From Gilliamella sp. Choc5-1 (GTDB lineage: Bacteria; Pseudomonadota; Gammaproteobacteria; Enterobacterales; Orbaceae), in NCBI RefSeq assembly GCF_001690595.1, contig NZ_LZHH01000091.1:27510-91509 (forward strand): a DNA stretch of 64,000 nucleotides, given 5' to 3'. Each line of letters begins with the position of its first letter. Position 1 is the first letter of the stretch. Position numbers and translations under genes: made by a program. The notes below the pieces were generated by a model. The model saw nothing but the letters and a program-made list of their open reading frames with translations. It did not search any database and had not been told where the DNA came from. This document shows, one piece after another, positions 10,043 to 21,600 of this stretch.

Positions 10043-11647
10043 TCACCATTTTTTAAATCCGAAAGCAGAAGTAATAGGATAACGGCGACCTTTGCCAAAG
10101 TTACGAGCTGTTATTTTCGGACCGACCGCTGATTGGCGACGTTTATACTCATTTATATCAACCAATTTAATAACACGCCTTACAGTTGCTTCATCATAAC
10201 CTTGCGCAATAAGTTGTTCAACGGAAAGATCAAGTTCGACATAACCTTTCAAAATTCCATCTAAAATATCATAAGGCGGTAAACTGTCTTCATCTTTTTG
10301 ATCTGGAGCCAACTCTGCTGATGGAGGGCGAGTGATCACTCTTTCAGGAATAACATAAGAACGAGTATTCCGATATTTTGACAATGCAAAAACCATGGTT
10401 TTAGGCACATCTTTCAGAACATCAAACCCACCAGCCATATCGCCATAAAGAGTTGCATAACCTACCGACATTTCACTTTTATTACCCGTTGTCAGCACCA
10501 GCCTGCGCCGTTTATTTGATAGTGCCATTAAAACAACACCACGACAACGTGCTTGAAGATTTTCTTCAGTAGTATCTTTTGGCGTACCAACAAACATTGG
10601 ACTTAACGATGCCATAAACGCATCAAACATTGGCTCAATCGAAATAATATCAAATTCAACCCCTAATATTTCAGCTTCTTCTTTGGCATCAGCAATACTA
10701 ATATCGGCTGTATAACGAAATGGCATCATCACTGCCTGCACTTTATCTTTTCCTAGCGCATCAACTGCAATAGCAAGGGTTAAAGCTGAATCAATTCCTC
10801 CAGAAAGCCCTAATACTGCACCTTGAAAGCCATTTTTAGTAACATAATCACGAGTCGCAAGTACCAATGCATCATAAACTGAAGCTAATTGATCATTTTC
10901 ATTATTATCAATTATCGCCTGATGATTTACACCATATTCAAAAGAAGAAACTTGCTCCTCAAATGATTTTAGCTGACAAACAATTTCACCAAGCTCATTA
11001 CAAACAAATGATCCGCCATCAAACACCAGCTCATCTTGACCGCCCACTTGATTAACATAAATGAAAGGTAAGCCTGTTCGTTTAACATGCTGTTTAACTA
11101 AATCACGGCGATTTTTCTGCTTGTTGCAATCATAAGGCGAAGCGTTAATAGCCACAACAAAATCAGCCTGAGCCTTATGGATATTATCAACTGGCTCAAA
11201 TTGCCAAAGATCTTCACAAATTAGTAAACCAATCTTTTTACCCTTAAAATCAACTACGCAAGTTTGATTGTCAGCTGTAAAATAACGCTTTTCATCAAAT
11301 ACATCATAATTAGGTAATCGCTGTTTATGGTAGCGAGCTAACAATTTTCCATCACAAAAAAGTGAAAGGGCATTATAAATATTTTGATCTTGCCAATGTG
11401 GATGTCCAACAATAACTGCACAGTGCTGACTGGCTTGTTGAATCAACGATAATGCTTTTTGGCAACGAGCTTTAAAATCAGAACGGAAAATTAAATCTTC
11501 AGGTGGATAACCACACAAAGCAAGTTCTGAAAAAATAATGAGATCATCAAAGGAGTGGCTATTTATCAATTCAATAATCTGTTGAACGTTCCCTTCAATA
11601 TCGCCCACACGCCAATTTTTTTGTGCTAAAACAATAGATAAAGACAT
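10043..11647 (-). CDS. nadE: Glutamine-dependent NAD+ synthetase
   Basis: This enzyme amidates deamido-NAD+ to NAD+ using ammonia released from glutamine. The N-terminal nitrilase-type glutaminase domain (about residues 1-250) carries the Glu-Lys-Cys triad in SELALCGYP, RYHKQRLPNYDVF and LLICEDLW. The C-terminal synthetase domain has the PP-loop LGLSGGIDSALTLAIAVDALG. The frame opens at 11683, but I choose the ATG at 11647 because the protein then begins MSLSIVLAQKNWRVGDIEGN, as homologues do (534 residues). It is divergent from aroB, with both promoters in the 120 bases between. Confidence 0.94.
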   Translation of the reverse strand: MSLSIVLAQKNWRVGDIEGNVQQIIELINSHSFDDLIIFSELALCGYPPEDLIFRSDFKARCQKALSLIQQASQHCAVIVGHPHWQDQNIYNALSLFCDGKLLARYHKQRLPNYDVFDEKRYFTADNQTCVVDFKGKKIGLLICEDLWQFEPVDNIHKAQADFVVAINASPYDCNKQKNRRDLVKQHVKRTGLPFIYVNQVGGQDELVFDGGSFVCNELGEIVCQLKSFEEQVSSFEYGVNHQAIIDNNENDQLASVYDALVLATRDYVTKNGFQGAVLGLSGGIDSALTLAIAVDALGKDKVQAVMMPFRYTADISIADAKEEAEILGVEFDIISIEPMFDAFMASLSPMFVGTPKDTTEENLQARCRGVVLMALSNKRRRLVLTTGNKSEMSVGYATLYGDMAGGFDVLKDVPKTMVFALSKYRNTRSYVIPERVITRPPSAELAPDQKDEDSLPPYDILDGILKGYVELDLSVEQLIAQGYDEATVRRVIKLVDINEYKRRQSAVGPKITARNFGKGRRYPITSAFGFKKW

Positions 11648-11767
11648 ATAAAATTTAATATCACAAATCGAAATTATCGACAAGTTTAAATGATTCTAGG
11701 TTGCACTGCCACTTTTTTATCGCTAACATGCAACAATAAATCCACTATGACTTGTCTGGAAATTAAT

Positions 11768-12847
11768 ATGCAAAAAATATTAAATGTGGCACTAGCTAAA
11801 CGCAGTTATCCAATCACAATTGGTGAAAATCTACTAAGCGAATTTCAACATTTTAAACTCCAAGCAGGCCAACGCGTACTCATTGCTACCAATGAAACCA
11901 TCGCCCCACTTTATTTACAGACACTAATTGATATGCTTGAAAAGCATGGTGTAAAAACCGATTCAGTTGTTGTTCCTGATGGAGAAAAATATAAGACCAT
12001 AGAAACATGGAATAGCATTTTAACAACGTTACTGGCAAACACTCATACTCGCAGTAGTATACTTATCGCACTTGGTGGTGGTGTGATTGGTGACGTTGCA
12101 GGATTTGCCGCTTCAGCTTATCAACGTGGAATTAAGTTTATTCAAGTACCGACAACGCTACTATCACAAGTTGATTCCTCGGTAGGGGGGAAAACAGCGA
12201 TTAATCACCCACTGGGTAAAAATATGATTGGCGCATTTTATCAACCACAATCGGTAGTGATTGATCTCAGTTGTTTAAAAACATTACCTCAAAGAGAGCT
12301 TTCGGCTGGACTTGCCGAAGTTATAAAATATGGCATTATTTTAGATACTAAATTTTTTGATTGGTTAGAAGAACACATCAACGATTTACTAAACCTAGAT
12401 GTTAATGCATTAAGCTACTGTATTTACCATTGTTGTGAACTCAAAGCACAAGTGGTTGCCGCTGACGAAACAGAACAAAACATGCGCGCAATTTTAAATC
12501 TTGGTCATACTTATGGTCATGCCATAGAAGCGGAATTAGGCTATGGAAACTGGCTACATGGCGAAGCTGTCAGTGTCGGAATGTTAATGGCGGCTCAAAC
12601 TGCTAAATTACTTGGTAAATTGGATCAAACTGATATTGAACGAATTAAGAACTTATTAATTCGTGCTAAACTACCTGTTAACAGACCAAAAAAAATGTCA
12701 ATTGAATCTTATCTGCCACATATGTTACGAGACAAAAAAGTACTATCTGGACAGCTAAGACTTGTTGTGCCAACTAAAATTGGGCATGTTGAGGTGATGG
12801 ATGGCATTGATAAAAGTATCGTATTAGAGTCGATTGCTAACGTTTAA
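11768..12847 (+). CDS. aroB: 3-dehydroquinate synthase
   Basis: AroB converts DAHP to 3-dehydroquinate, the second shikimate-pathway step, using NAD+ and a divalent metal. The NAD-binding stretch [16 protein letters not shown] and metal-ligand segments [19 protein letters not shown] and [11 protein letters not shown] are all present. I start at the ATG at 11768, which has GGAAA seven bases upstream and gives 359 residues (362 in E. coli); an upstream ATG in frame at 11690 would add 26 unlike residues. Unlike in E. coli, aroK is not next to it. The first shikimate-pathway gene, aroF, follows after a 303-base regulatory gap. Confidence 0.95.
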   Translation: MQKILNVALAKRSYPITIGENLLSEFQHFKLQAGQRVLIATNETIAPLYLQTLIDMLEKHGVKTDSVVVPDGEKYKTIETWNSILTTLLANTHTRSSILIALGGGVIGDVAGFAASAYQRGIKFIQVPTTLLSQVDSSVGGKTAINHPLGKNMIGAFYQPQSVVIDLSCLKTLPQRELSAGLAEVIKYGIILDTKFFDWLEEHINDLLNLDVNALSYCIYHCCELKAQVVAADETEQNMRAILNLGHTYGHAIEAELGYGNWLHGEAVSVGMLMAAQTAKLLGKLDQTDIERIKNLLIRAKLPVNRPKKMSIESYLPHMLRDKKVLSGQLRLVVPTKIGHVEVMDGIDKSIVLESIANV

Positions 12848-12898
12848 TATTCATCATAATTCTTAGTATACTAGGTATCAATAAATCACTTTCTTGTT

Positions 12899-12924
12899 AT
12901 TAAGCTAGGGTAACCTAGCTTAAT
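12899..12924 (+). terminator. Perfect hairpin with GTAA tetraloop after aroB
   Basis: An 11-base perfect stem (ATTAAGCTAGG / CCTAGCTTAAT) closes a GTAA loop of the stable GNRA class. It lies 50 bases after the aroB stop. It has no T-run on either strand, so it may be a terminator, an RNA-protecting 3' hairpin or a protein-binding palindrome. Confidence 0.4.
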
Positions 12925-12971
12925 CATTATTATCAGATTAAATCAACACATAAGGTTCTACACGATTAAAA

Positions 12972-13104
12972 TGTAAATATAAATTTACTAAAACCACAAA
13001 ACAAAAACATCCCTAATAAATTCTGGTTAATAATTGAAAATTTAATTTACTATTATGTAATTTTGTGTTTACATTATATGCGTTTATGTAATTAATATTT
13101 TACA
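12972..13104 (+). promoter_or_regulatory. Three TyrR boxes upstream of aroF
   Basis: Three 18-base sites match the TyrR consensus TGTAAA-N6-TTTACA with one change each. They are TGTAAATATAAATTTACT (12972-12989), TGTAATTTTGTGTTTACA (13056-13073) and TGTAATTAATATTTTACA (13087-13104). The two promoter-proximal sites are 31 bases apart, about three helical turns, and the third lies further upstream. The E. coli aroF promoter also has three TyrR boxes. The last box ends 46 bases before the aroF start, so binding there should occlude the promoter. Tyrosine-dependent repression is inferred. Confidence 0.85.
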
Positions 13105-13150
13105 TATAAAATAATAAAATAATAAAATGATTTTAACAAGGAAAGCAAAA

Positions 13151-14236
13151 ATGTTAAAAGATACACTAAATAATGTTCGAATTAGAGATGAACACATGCT
13201 AATTACCCCTGAAGAGATAAAAAAACTTTATCCGTTATCTCATGATCTTGAAAACCAAATTGCCTCATCAAGACAAACTATTGTCGATATTTTAGAACGT
13301 CGAGATCACCGTTTACTAATTGTTTGCGGTCCTTGCTCTATTCACGATCCTATTGCGGCAATTGAATATGCGCATAAATTAAAAAAACTATCAGACGAAG
13401 TCAAAGACCACCTATTTATTGTCATGCGTGTTTATTTTGAAAAACCAAGAACCACTGTTGGTTGGAAAGGTATGATTAACGATCCTCACATGGATAGCTC
13501 ATTTGATATTGAGCATGGACTAAAAAAAGCCCGTAAATTACTGCTTGATATTACTCAAATTGGCTTGCCTATTGCAACTGAAGCACTAGATCCCAATACA
13601 CCACAATACATTGGCGATTTAATTAGTTGGTCTGCAATCGGGGCAAGAACTACTGAATCACAAACGCATCGAGAAATGGCCTCGGGGCTTTCAATGCCTG
13701 TTGGTTTTAAAAATGGAACTGATGGCAGTTTAGATGTTGCAATTAATGCGATGAAATCAGCCTCTATGCCTCATCGTTTTGTAGGAATTAACCAAAAAGG
13801 ACAAGTAACCGTTTTACAAACAACAGGCAATCCACACGGCCATGTTATTTTGCGTGGCGGTAAAACACCAAATTATGATGCTGAAAATGTCGCATTGTGC
13901 GAAACACAAATGAAAAAGGCAGGATTGTTACCTAACTTAATGGTTGACTGTAGCCATGCAAATTCAAATAAAGATTATCGAAATCAACCTATTGTTGCTT
14001 ATTCCATTATCGAGCAAATAGAAAAAGGCAATAATTCGATTATTGGCGTAATGATTGAAAGTAACTTATTTGAAGGAAATCAGCCTTCCGAGCAACCACC
14101 AGAAAACTTTAAATATGGCGTATCTGTGACTGACGCATGTATTAACTGGGAAGAAACAGACGCACTATTACGAAAAATGGATCACATTTTAGCGCAGCCA
14201 CTTATCGAAAGACAAAAGCACTCAGTTACTACTTAA
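13151..14236 (+). CDS. aroF: DAHP synthase, tyrosine-sensitive type
   Basis: This enzyme condenses phosphoenolpyruvate and erythrose 4-phosphate to DAHP, the committed step of aromatic amino acid synthesis. The motifs GPCSIHDP, VYFEKPRTTVGWKG, GARTTESQTHREMASGLS and DCSHANSNKDY mark a class I DAHP synthase. The N terminus (LKDTLNNVRI) and overall residues resemble E. coli AroF more than AroG, so feedback by tyrosine is likely. I start at 13151, which has AAGGAAA upstream; the in-frame ATG at 13127 lacks one. Three TyrR boxes precede the gene. It is not followed by tyrA, unlike in E. coli, but by a terminator. Confidence 0.93.
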   Translation: MLKDTLNNVRIRDEHMLITPEEIKKLYPLSHDLENQIASSRQTIVDILERRDHRLLIVCGPCSIHDPIAAIEYAHKLKKLSDEVKDHLFIVMRVYFEKPRTTVGWKGMINDPHMDSSFDIEHGLKKARKLLLDITQIGLPIATEALDPNTPQYIGDLISWSAIGARTTESQTHREMASGLSMPVGFKNGTDGSLDVAINAMKSASMPHRFVGINQKGQVTVLQTTGNPHGHVILRGGKTPNYDAENVALCETQMKKAGLLPNLMVDCSHANSNKDYRNQPIVAYSIIEQIEKGNNSIIGVMIESNLFEGNQPSEQPPENFKYGVSVTDACINWEETDALLRKMDHILAQPLIERQKHSVTT

Positions 14237-14256
14237 ACTACTCAATAAATAAACAT

Positions 14257-14290
14257 ATCGCCGACACCATTATCGGCGATCTTTGTTTTA
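14257..14290 (+). terminator. Terminator between convergent aroF and purL
   Basis: A perfect 8-base GC-rich stem (ATCGCCGA / TCGGCGAT, arms 14257-14264 and 14273-14280) with an 8-base loop is followed on the plus strand by CTTTGTTTTATTT. It terminates aroF and, read the other way, may also serve purL. Confidence 0.72.
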
Positions 14291-14291
14291 T

Positions 14292-17200
14292 TTAACCTAA
14301 CTGCTTACGAGCATTACGGAATATTCTCATCCAAGGGCTATCTTCACCCCAGTTATCAGGATGCCATGAATTAGTTACTGTTCTAAATACCCGTTCTGGA
14401 TGTGGCATCATAATAGTTGCCCGCCCATCTTGAGATGTCACTGCAGTAATACCGTTTGGCGAACCATTTGGATTAGCAGGGTATTGCTGTGTTACTTTGC
14501 CAAAATGGTCAATATAACGTACGGCAATTAATCCTGATGCTTCTAAACGGCTTAGATGAACATCATCACCCACTTCAACACGTCCTTCCCCGTGTGAAAC
14601 AGCAATTGGCATATGCGAACCAGCCATATCAGTAAATAGCAACGAAGGACTTGATTGAATTTGCACTAAACTAAAGCGAGCTTCAAAACGTTCTGACAAA
14701 TTGCGAACAAAACGAGGCCACAAATCCGCTCCCGGAATTAAATCTTTAAGATTCGACATCATCTGACAACCGTTACAAACCCCTAACGATAAAGTATCTT
14801 TGCGATGGAAGAATTGTTCAAATTCATCACGCACTTTTTTATTAAATAAAATAGATTTGGCCCAACCTTCACCTGCTCCTAAAACATCGCCATAAGAGAA
14901 GCCACCACAAGCAACCAGTGTACTAAATTGACTAAGCGTAATTCGACCAGAAAGTAAATCAGTCATATGTACATCGATTGCTTCAAAGCCAGCTCTATCA
15001 AATGCTGCCGCCATTTCAACGTGTGAATTAACGCCTTGCTCACGTAAAACAGCGACTTTTGGTCTTATTCCTTTAGCAATATAAGGTGCTGCAATATCGG
15101 CTTGCAGATCAAAAGTTAAGTGCACATTTAATCCTGGATCATCTTCATTTTGTTTAGCTTGATGTTCTTGATCTGCACATTCAGGATTATCACGTAAGCG
15201 TTGCATTTGCCATGTCGTTTGCGCCCACCATGTTCTCAAGGTTAAGCGTGATTCACGGTATACCGTAGCTGAGTTATCACGCACAATAATTTGTTGACCA
15301 GTTTTAGCATTACCAAGCACATGAACCGTATGGGATAAGCCAAACTGCTTAAAGCAAGCCATCACATCATCTAAACGGTTACTAGCTACTTGAATAACCG
15401 CGCCTAATTCTTCATTAAATAACGAAGCAATCACATCATGACCTAACGAGGTAATGTCTACATCAACACCACAATGTCCAGCAAAAGCCATTTCGGCCAA
15501 TGTCACAAACAGCCCACCATCAGAACGATCATGATAAGCAAGCAAAGCATTTTGGTTTACTAAAGCCTGAATCGCATTATAAAAAGCAAGTAGTTCTTTA
15601 GGATCATGAACATCCGCTGTTTTTTGGCCTAAATGACGATACACTTGAGCAAGTGCGGTGGCTCCTAGTGCTTGATGACCTTTCGATAAATCAACCAACA
15701 ATAATGTATTATCCTGATCAGTACGCAATTGTGGTGTCACTGTTTTACGCACATCTTCAACACGTGCAAATGCCGAAATTACCAATGATAATGGTGAAGT
15801 CATGGTTTTTTGCTCACCATCTTGTTGCCATGTCGTTTTCATGGACATCGAATCTTTACCAACAGGAATAGCAAGCCCTAAAGTTGGGCATAACTCTTCA
15901 CTAATAGCTTTAACGGCCTCATAAAGCCCAGCATCTTCGCCCGGATGCCCTGCCGCCGCCATCCAGTTAGCTGAAAGCTTAATCCGTTTGATATTACCGA
16001 TATTGGTTGCGGCAATATTAGTAATTGCCTCACCAACTGCAAGCCTTGCTGATGCGGCAAAATTAAGTAACGCAACTGGCGCACGTTCACCAATTGACAT
16101 AGCTTCACCATAATAACTATCCAAACTTGCAGTAGTCACAGCACAATCAGCAACCGGTACTTGCCAAGGCCCGACCATTTGATCACGAGCAACCATCCCC
16201 GTCACTGAACGATCGCCAATGGTAATTAAAAAGGTCTTTTCGGCAACGGTTGGCAAATGTAGAATGCGTTTGACCGCATCATATAAATTAATTTCAGAAG
16301 TTGAAAAATTATCACCATGTGCTTGGTGAGTTTTAACATCACGTTGCATTTTAGGCGTTTTACCAAGTAGCACATCTAATGGCAAATCGATGGGATGATT
16401 ATTAAAATGCTCATCATGCAAGGTAACCGCCTTATTGGCGGTTGCCTGACCAATCACCGCATAAGGTGCACGCTCACGCTGACAAAGTTCAGCAAATAAT
16501 GCCAATTTATCGGGATGAATCGCAAGCACATAACGTTCTTGTGATTCATTACACCAAACTTCTAGTGGTGACATACCTGGTTCATCGCTAAGTATTTTAC
16601 GAAGCTCAAACTGACCACCACACCCACCATCGCTAACAAGTTCAGGCATTGCATTAGACAAACCGCCAGCACCAACATCATGAATAAATAAGATAGGATT
16701 ATCTTCACCAAGTTGCCAACAGCGATCGATAACTTCCTGACAACGGCGCTCCATTTCAGGATTATCACGCTGAACAGAAGCAAAATCCAAATCGGCATCA
16801 GACTGCCCCGATGCCATAGACGAAGCCGCTCCACCGCCTAAACCAATATTCATCGCTGGGCCACCTAAAACAATCAGTTTAGAGCCAGCTGGAAACTCAC
16901 CTTTTTGGATATGTTCACGGCGAATATTACCCATACCACCAGCTAACATAATCGGTTTATGATAACCTCGAAGCTCCTCGCCATTATGGCTATTAACCTT
17001 TTCTTCATAAGTACGGAAATACCCTAACAAAGCCGGACGACCAAATTCATTATTAAACGCCGCACCACCTAAAGGACCATCCATCATAATATCAAAAGCG
17101 CTCACAATGCGATCTGGCTTACCAAAATTTTGCTCCCAAGGTTGTTCAAAATTAGGAATACGCAAATTAGAAACTGAAAACCCAACTAAGCCCGCTTTAG

Positions 17201-18194
17201 GTTTAGCACCGCGTCCAGTTGCCCCTTCATCACGAATTTCACCACCACTCCCCGTTGCCGCACCCGGCCAAGGTGATATAGCTGTTGGATGATTATGTGT
17301 TTCAACTTTCATTAAAATATCTGCATATTCTTGATGATAGTAGTATGTTTTATTCTCATCATCCGCAAAAAAGCGCCCAACGATTGAACCGTCCATCACT
17401 GCGGCATTATCCTTATAAGCGGACGAAACATAATCAGGAGTGTGTTCAAAAGTATTTTTGATCATCTTAAACAGTGATTTAGGCTGCTTTACCCCATCAA
17501 TAACCCAATCGGCATTAAAAATCTTGTGACGACAATGCTCGGAATTGGCTTGTGCAAACATATAAAGTTCAATATCAGTAGGATTACGATTTAGTTTTTT
17601 AAAGTTCTCAACTAAATAATCAATCTCATCAGATGCTAACGCCAAACCTAATTTAAGATTAGCCTCATCTAATGCAGCACGACCTTGACCTAATAAATCA
17701 ATGGTTGTCACTGGCGCAGGTGATTCAACATGAAATAACTGCTCGGCTTGATCAACATGGCTAAAGACCGCTTCCATCATGCGATCATGAATTAATGCTA
17801 TAAAATCGTTTTTTTGACAATCGGTTAATTCTGAACTTACTTGCACATAATAAGCAATCCCCCTCTCAATACGGCGAATCTGTGGTAAACCGCAATTATG
17901 TACAATATCAGTTGCTTTTGATGACCAAGGCGAAATCGTTCCCACTCTTGGCGCCACTAAAAAGAGTTGCTTGCTAGCCGTTTGTTTAACATTGATTTGT
18001 GCGTTTTTTGGACCGTATTGTAATAATTTATCTAACGTTAACTGTTGTTCAGCCGTCAATTCGCCTGCCAAATCAACAAAATGCAGGTATTGGGTTTCAA
18101 TATTGATAACAGGGATAGATTTCTTACAACAAGCAGATAAGATTTTACTAATACGAAATGGAGATAACGCAGAGCAGCCAGCTAAAATTTTCAT
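14292..18194 (-). CDS. purL: Phosphoribosylformylglycinamidine synthase
   Basis: PurL makes FGAM from FGAR, ATP and glutamine in de novo purine synthesis. The 1300-residue single-chain form (1295 in E. coli) holds an N-terminal PurS-like domain, two AIRS-type ATPase lobes (for example [19 protein letters not shown] and [11 protein letters not shown]), and a C-terminal class I glutaminase with its nucleophile in [11 protein letters not shown] and [12 protein letters not shown]. The catalytic His/Glu end reads MPHPERVFR. The gene is isolated, convergent with aroF. I see no PurR-type palindrome upstream. Confidence 0.97.
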   Translation of the reverse strand: MKILAGCSALSPFRISKILSACCKKSIPVINIETQYLHFVDLAGELTAEQQLTLDKLLQYGPKNAQINVKQTASKQLFLVAPRVGTISPWSSKATDIVHNCGLPQIRRIERGIAYYVQVSSELTDCQKNDFIALIHDRMMEAVFSHVDQAEQLFHVESPAPVTTIDLLGQGRAALDEANLKLGLALASDEIDYLVENFKKLNRNPTDIELYMFAQANSEHCRHKIFNADWVIDGVKQPKSLFKMIKNTFEHTPDYVSSAYKDNAAVMDGSIVGRFFADDENKTYYYHQEYADILMKVETHNHPTAISPWPGAATGSGGEIRDEGATGRGAKPKAGLVGFSVSNLRIPNFEQPWEQNFGKPDRIVSAFDIMMDGPLGGAAFNNEFGRPALLGYFRTYEEKVNSHNGEELRGYHKPIMLAGGMGNIRREHIQKGEFPAGSKLIVLGGPAMNIGLGGGAASSMASGQSDADLDFASVQRDNPEMERRCQEVIDRCWQLGEDNPILFIHDVGAGGLSNAMPELVSDGGCGGQFELRKILSDEPGMSPLEVWCNESQERYVLAIHPDKLALFAELCQRERAPYAVIGQATANKAVTLHDEHFNNHPIDLPLDVLLGKTPKMQRDVKTHQAHGDNFSTSEINLYDAVKRILHLPTVAEKTFLITIGDRSVTGMVARDQMVGPWQVPVADCAVTTASLDSYYGEAMSIGERAPVALLNFAASARLAVGEAITNIAATNIGNIKRIKLSANWMAAAGHPGEDAGLYEAVKAISEELCPTLGLAIPVGKDSMSMKTTWQQDGEQKTMTSPLSLVISAFARVEDVRKTVTPQLRTDQDNTLLLVDLSKGHQALGATALAQVYRHLGQKTADVHDPKELLAFYNAIQALVNQNALLAYHDRSDGGLFVTLAEMAFAGHCGVDVDITSLGHDVIASLFNEELGAVIQVASNRLDDVMACFKQFGLSHTVHVLGNAKTGQQIIVRDNSATVYRESRLTLRTWWAQTTWQMQRLRDNPECADQEHQAKQNEDDPGLNVHLTFDLQADIAAPYIAKGIRPKVAVLREQGVNSHVEMAAAFDRAGFEAIDVHMTDLLSGRITLSQFSTLVACGGFSYGDVLGAGEGWAKSILFNKKVRDEFEQFFHRKDTLSLGVCNGCQMMSNLKDLIPGADLWPRFVRNLSERFEARFSLVQIQSSPSLLFTDMAGSHMPIAVSHGEGRVEVGDDVHLSRLEASGLIAVRYIDHFGKVTQQYPANPNGSPNGITAVTSQDGRATIMMPHPERVFRTVTNSWHPDNWGEDSPWMRIFRNARKQLG

Positions 18195-18645
18195 AAAAAT
18201 TACTCTTTTTAAGCCAAAAATAAGGAAAAATAGACCAATATTATAAAAGAAAGCGCGCGGTGTGGCTATATGAAATACAGTTAATCGAGTGATGGCGAAA
18301 AAGTTTATTTTTATCTTTTAAATCTTAGAATATTTATTAATTATGTTAAATTTCAATTAAGAGTACGTATCGCTTTTTTCGACTTTTTTAATTTTAAAAA
18401 GGTATAGAATCCTGAATATTTTTTACAAAAAATATCACCTAAAACTGAACAGCTTTATAAATACCCTATTGCTATAGTAAGTACATCGCTCACATAGAAA
18501 ATCACATTTGTGGAGGGGAGGCTTTAAAAGTGGTTACCTTTGGTGGGTATTTAAAAAATATTGATTTATTAGTTAATTACTGATTTACTGCATAGAAACA
18601 AAAAATAATTAATGATATCTTATGAAAATGTAAGGGTAAATTAGC
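18195..18645. other. Divergent region between purL and the DUF2339 gene
   Basis: This 451-base gap should hold promoters for both flanking genes. It is mostly AT-rich, but 18509-18550 is an unusually G-rich patch (GTGGAGGGGAGG followed by GTGGTTACCTTTGGTGGG) that no recognised element explains. No gene, tRNA or known riboswitch could be assigned. Confidence 0.45.
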
Positions 18646-21600
18646 ATGGAGTTTCTTTTTTATTTACTCATTATTGGTATGCTAATAGCAGTGTTTATTA
18701 ATTTTTCTAGCTTAGGAAATCAAATTTCTGCTTTGAGGCATCAATTAACAGAGTTACAAAAAAGTGTTTTATCGCTTTCAGAGCATCTTTATCAGCAAAA
18801 AAGTCGTTCGTCCGATTCTGATACGGTTCAAGAAACTGCCGACCAAACTTTGAATGAGTTAACCATACATAGCAAACAACATGATAGTGATACTGAAAAT
18901 ATCAATCAACAATTTGACTATCAAACCCATGCCGTTATTCAAGCATCCGACGATGCCGAGCTAGTTGATCTATCGGTAACCGAAATTGAAACGCCACCTC
19001 AAATGCCTTGTGCTGCTAATAATTACAATTTAAACACCGATTGTTTGCAACTCAATGATCAAAACGAGCCTGTCTTATTCACTCAATCCGAACAATTTGC
19101 TCACAATCCACTCGACGATAAAAACGTTGATTTCGATACGTTAACGCAGACAAATACGTCATATGAAGAAGTTGTAACAGAACAAGAAGCACAAACTTGT
19201 GTCAGTGAATCAGTATCCGATGAGGTTACCGAGCCTGAAATAACAAACGCTGAAACCTTAACATCACCAACATTAGATCCATTTGATTCTGCATATAAAA
19301 AATCGACTACTACGAGCACAAACCCTAATTTATTGTTACTTGCTTTTAATTGGTTTATTAAAGGCAATGTTCTTGCCAAAATTGCCATTGCAATACTGTT
19401 TTTAGGATTAACATATTTGTTTAAATATAGTGTTGAACATGATGTTATTTCGCCAGAGTTGAGAGTATTAGGTGCATTAGTCTTGGGCATTGCTTTATTG
19501 GTTATAGGTTGGAAATTAAAAGACAAGCGCAAAATTTATGCCTTAATTTTGCAAGGTGGTGGATTTGCAACTTTGTACCTAACCATTTTTGCCGCTTATA
19601 GGCTGTATGAACTAGTACCTATGTTACTGGCTTTTGCTATTTTATTCGTGATTTGTTCAACAAGTGTTGTGTTTGCCGTTGTGCAAAGGGCGATGAGTTT
19701 GGCAATTATTGCTTGTGTTGGGGGCTATTTAACACCGATTTTATTATCTAATGACTCGGGCAACCATGTTGCGTTATTTAGTTATTATTTAATGGTTTCT
19801 AGTGCTATTTTGATGATTAGTATTTCACAATCTTGGCGAGTACTTAATTTATTAGGATTTTTATTTACCTTTGTTGTATCACTACTATGGGGAATGAGTA
19901 ATTTCCTACCTGAATTTTATATTGAATGTCAGATATTCATCATCGCTAATATGCTAATTTATGGTATTTTGGCCGTGCTGCTATCAATTCGTAGTGATAA
20001 TCAAGAACCTTATCAAAATGTGATTGATCTCATTTTGCTATTTGGAACGCCATTATCAGGATTTGGCCTGCAATATGCGATCACTCAGCAATGGGAATTT
20101 GGTCCTGCGTTTTCTTCATTAGGTTTTGGTTTATTTTATCTGGTTGGTTCCTATATTATTTTACGCTTGTGGCCAACAACAGCTAAAAAAATTGCTCTTT
20201 TGGGACTGGCTATTGGTATAGCATTTAGTACCTTATCCATTCCGCTTGCCTTTAGTGCTAATTTGACTGCGGCACTTTGGTTATTTGAGGGAACAGCATT
20301 AAGTTGGATTATGCTTTCTCAAAAATATTATCGCGTAGCATTACTTGGTGTTGCCATTACTGTATTGGGGATGATTTCTACCTGTATATCTTTAGAATAT
20401 GATCACTTAACCACAGCGTCATTTATATCACTTTCAGGTATCACCAGTATTATTTTATTTATCAATGGATGTTTATGGCACTGTTATGACCGCAATGACG
20501 ATATTGATAAAATGATTAAAATATTATTTATGGTCATCGCCTCTATTGCTTGGATATTGTGGATTTCAATATGTATTCCACTCATGCTTGATGAAAGCAC
20601 ACCTAATGTTGCACCAATTTTATTCGGTTTTACAGTATCGACTTGGTTATGGTATGGCGTTGGTCAAAAAATCAAGTGGAATATAATCCGTTATGCAGTA
20701 TTAGCACTATGGTTAGTGATACCTTTGTCATTATTCAGAGCGTATATTGGATATTATTATTTATCAAGCTTCGGCGTTTGGAACTTGGTTTGGGTGCTTG
20801 CGTTTGTTAGTTGTTATTATTATTTGCATGTTGCCAATCATCTTATTGAAAGCAAAGCAGCAGAAACAATGTTCAACACTTTTCCTATTGTGTTACATAT
20901 TAGTTTATTCTGGATGATTCTTTGCTGGTTAATTCGTGAAACGGTTCATTGGTTTGATTCGTTACCGTGGGGATACGAAGTAGTAAAATGGAGTATTGCT
21001 ACAACCATAGCAAGCAGTATTATTTTATTATTCTACTTCTTAATTAAGCGTCAAATAATGACCTCGTTGCCATTAATCAAATCCTATTGGATAATAGGTC
21101 TAATGCCTATTGTGCTTTATATTAGCTATTATTTAATTGTTGGACTTGGTATGAGTGGACAAATTATTTACTGGCAATATATTCCGATTATCAACCCGCT
21201 AGAAGAAAGTGCCATTTTTGCCTTAATTATGTTAACGGTCTGGTTAAAGTTTGCCATCAGTTATTCACATATTGGCAACAAAATTATCAATACTTCTTAT
21301 TTTAATATCCCCTTACCAAATATGGTTTTAGTGCCATTAATCACGCTAACCTTTTTATGGGCAAATAGTGTAGTATTACGCTACTTAAGCCAGACGTTTG
21401 ATATATCTTGGATGGCTTATTCTTTGTGGCACAATAATATTGTTCAAATGACTGCTTCGTTGCTTTGGATGTTAACATCGGTAATATTAATCACTATCGG
21501 GCATCGTTATTCACTTCGGAAAATATGGTACAGCGGTGAAATTATTCAAGTGATCGTTATTATAAAATTAATTTTTGTCGATATTCGTGAACTTGATGGA

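Noticed and set aside
17971..18246. Open frame of about 90 codons opposite purL
   Set aside because: It lies almost wholly antisense to the well-conserved purL N terminus, has no family likeness or good ribosome binding site, and is a shadow of that coding sequence.
18195..18300. PurR operator upstream of purL
   Set aside because: No palindrome near ACGCAAACGTTTGCGT could be found on either strand.
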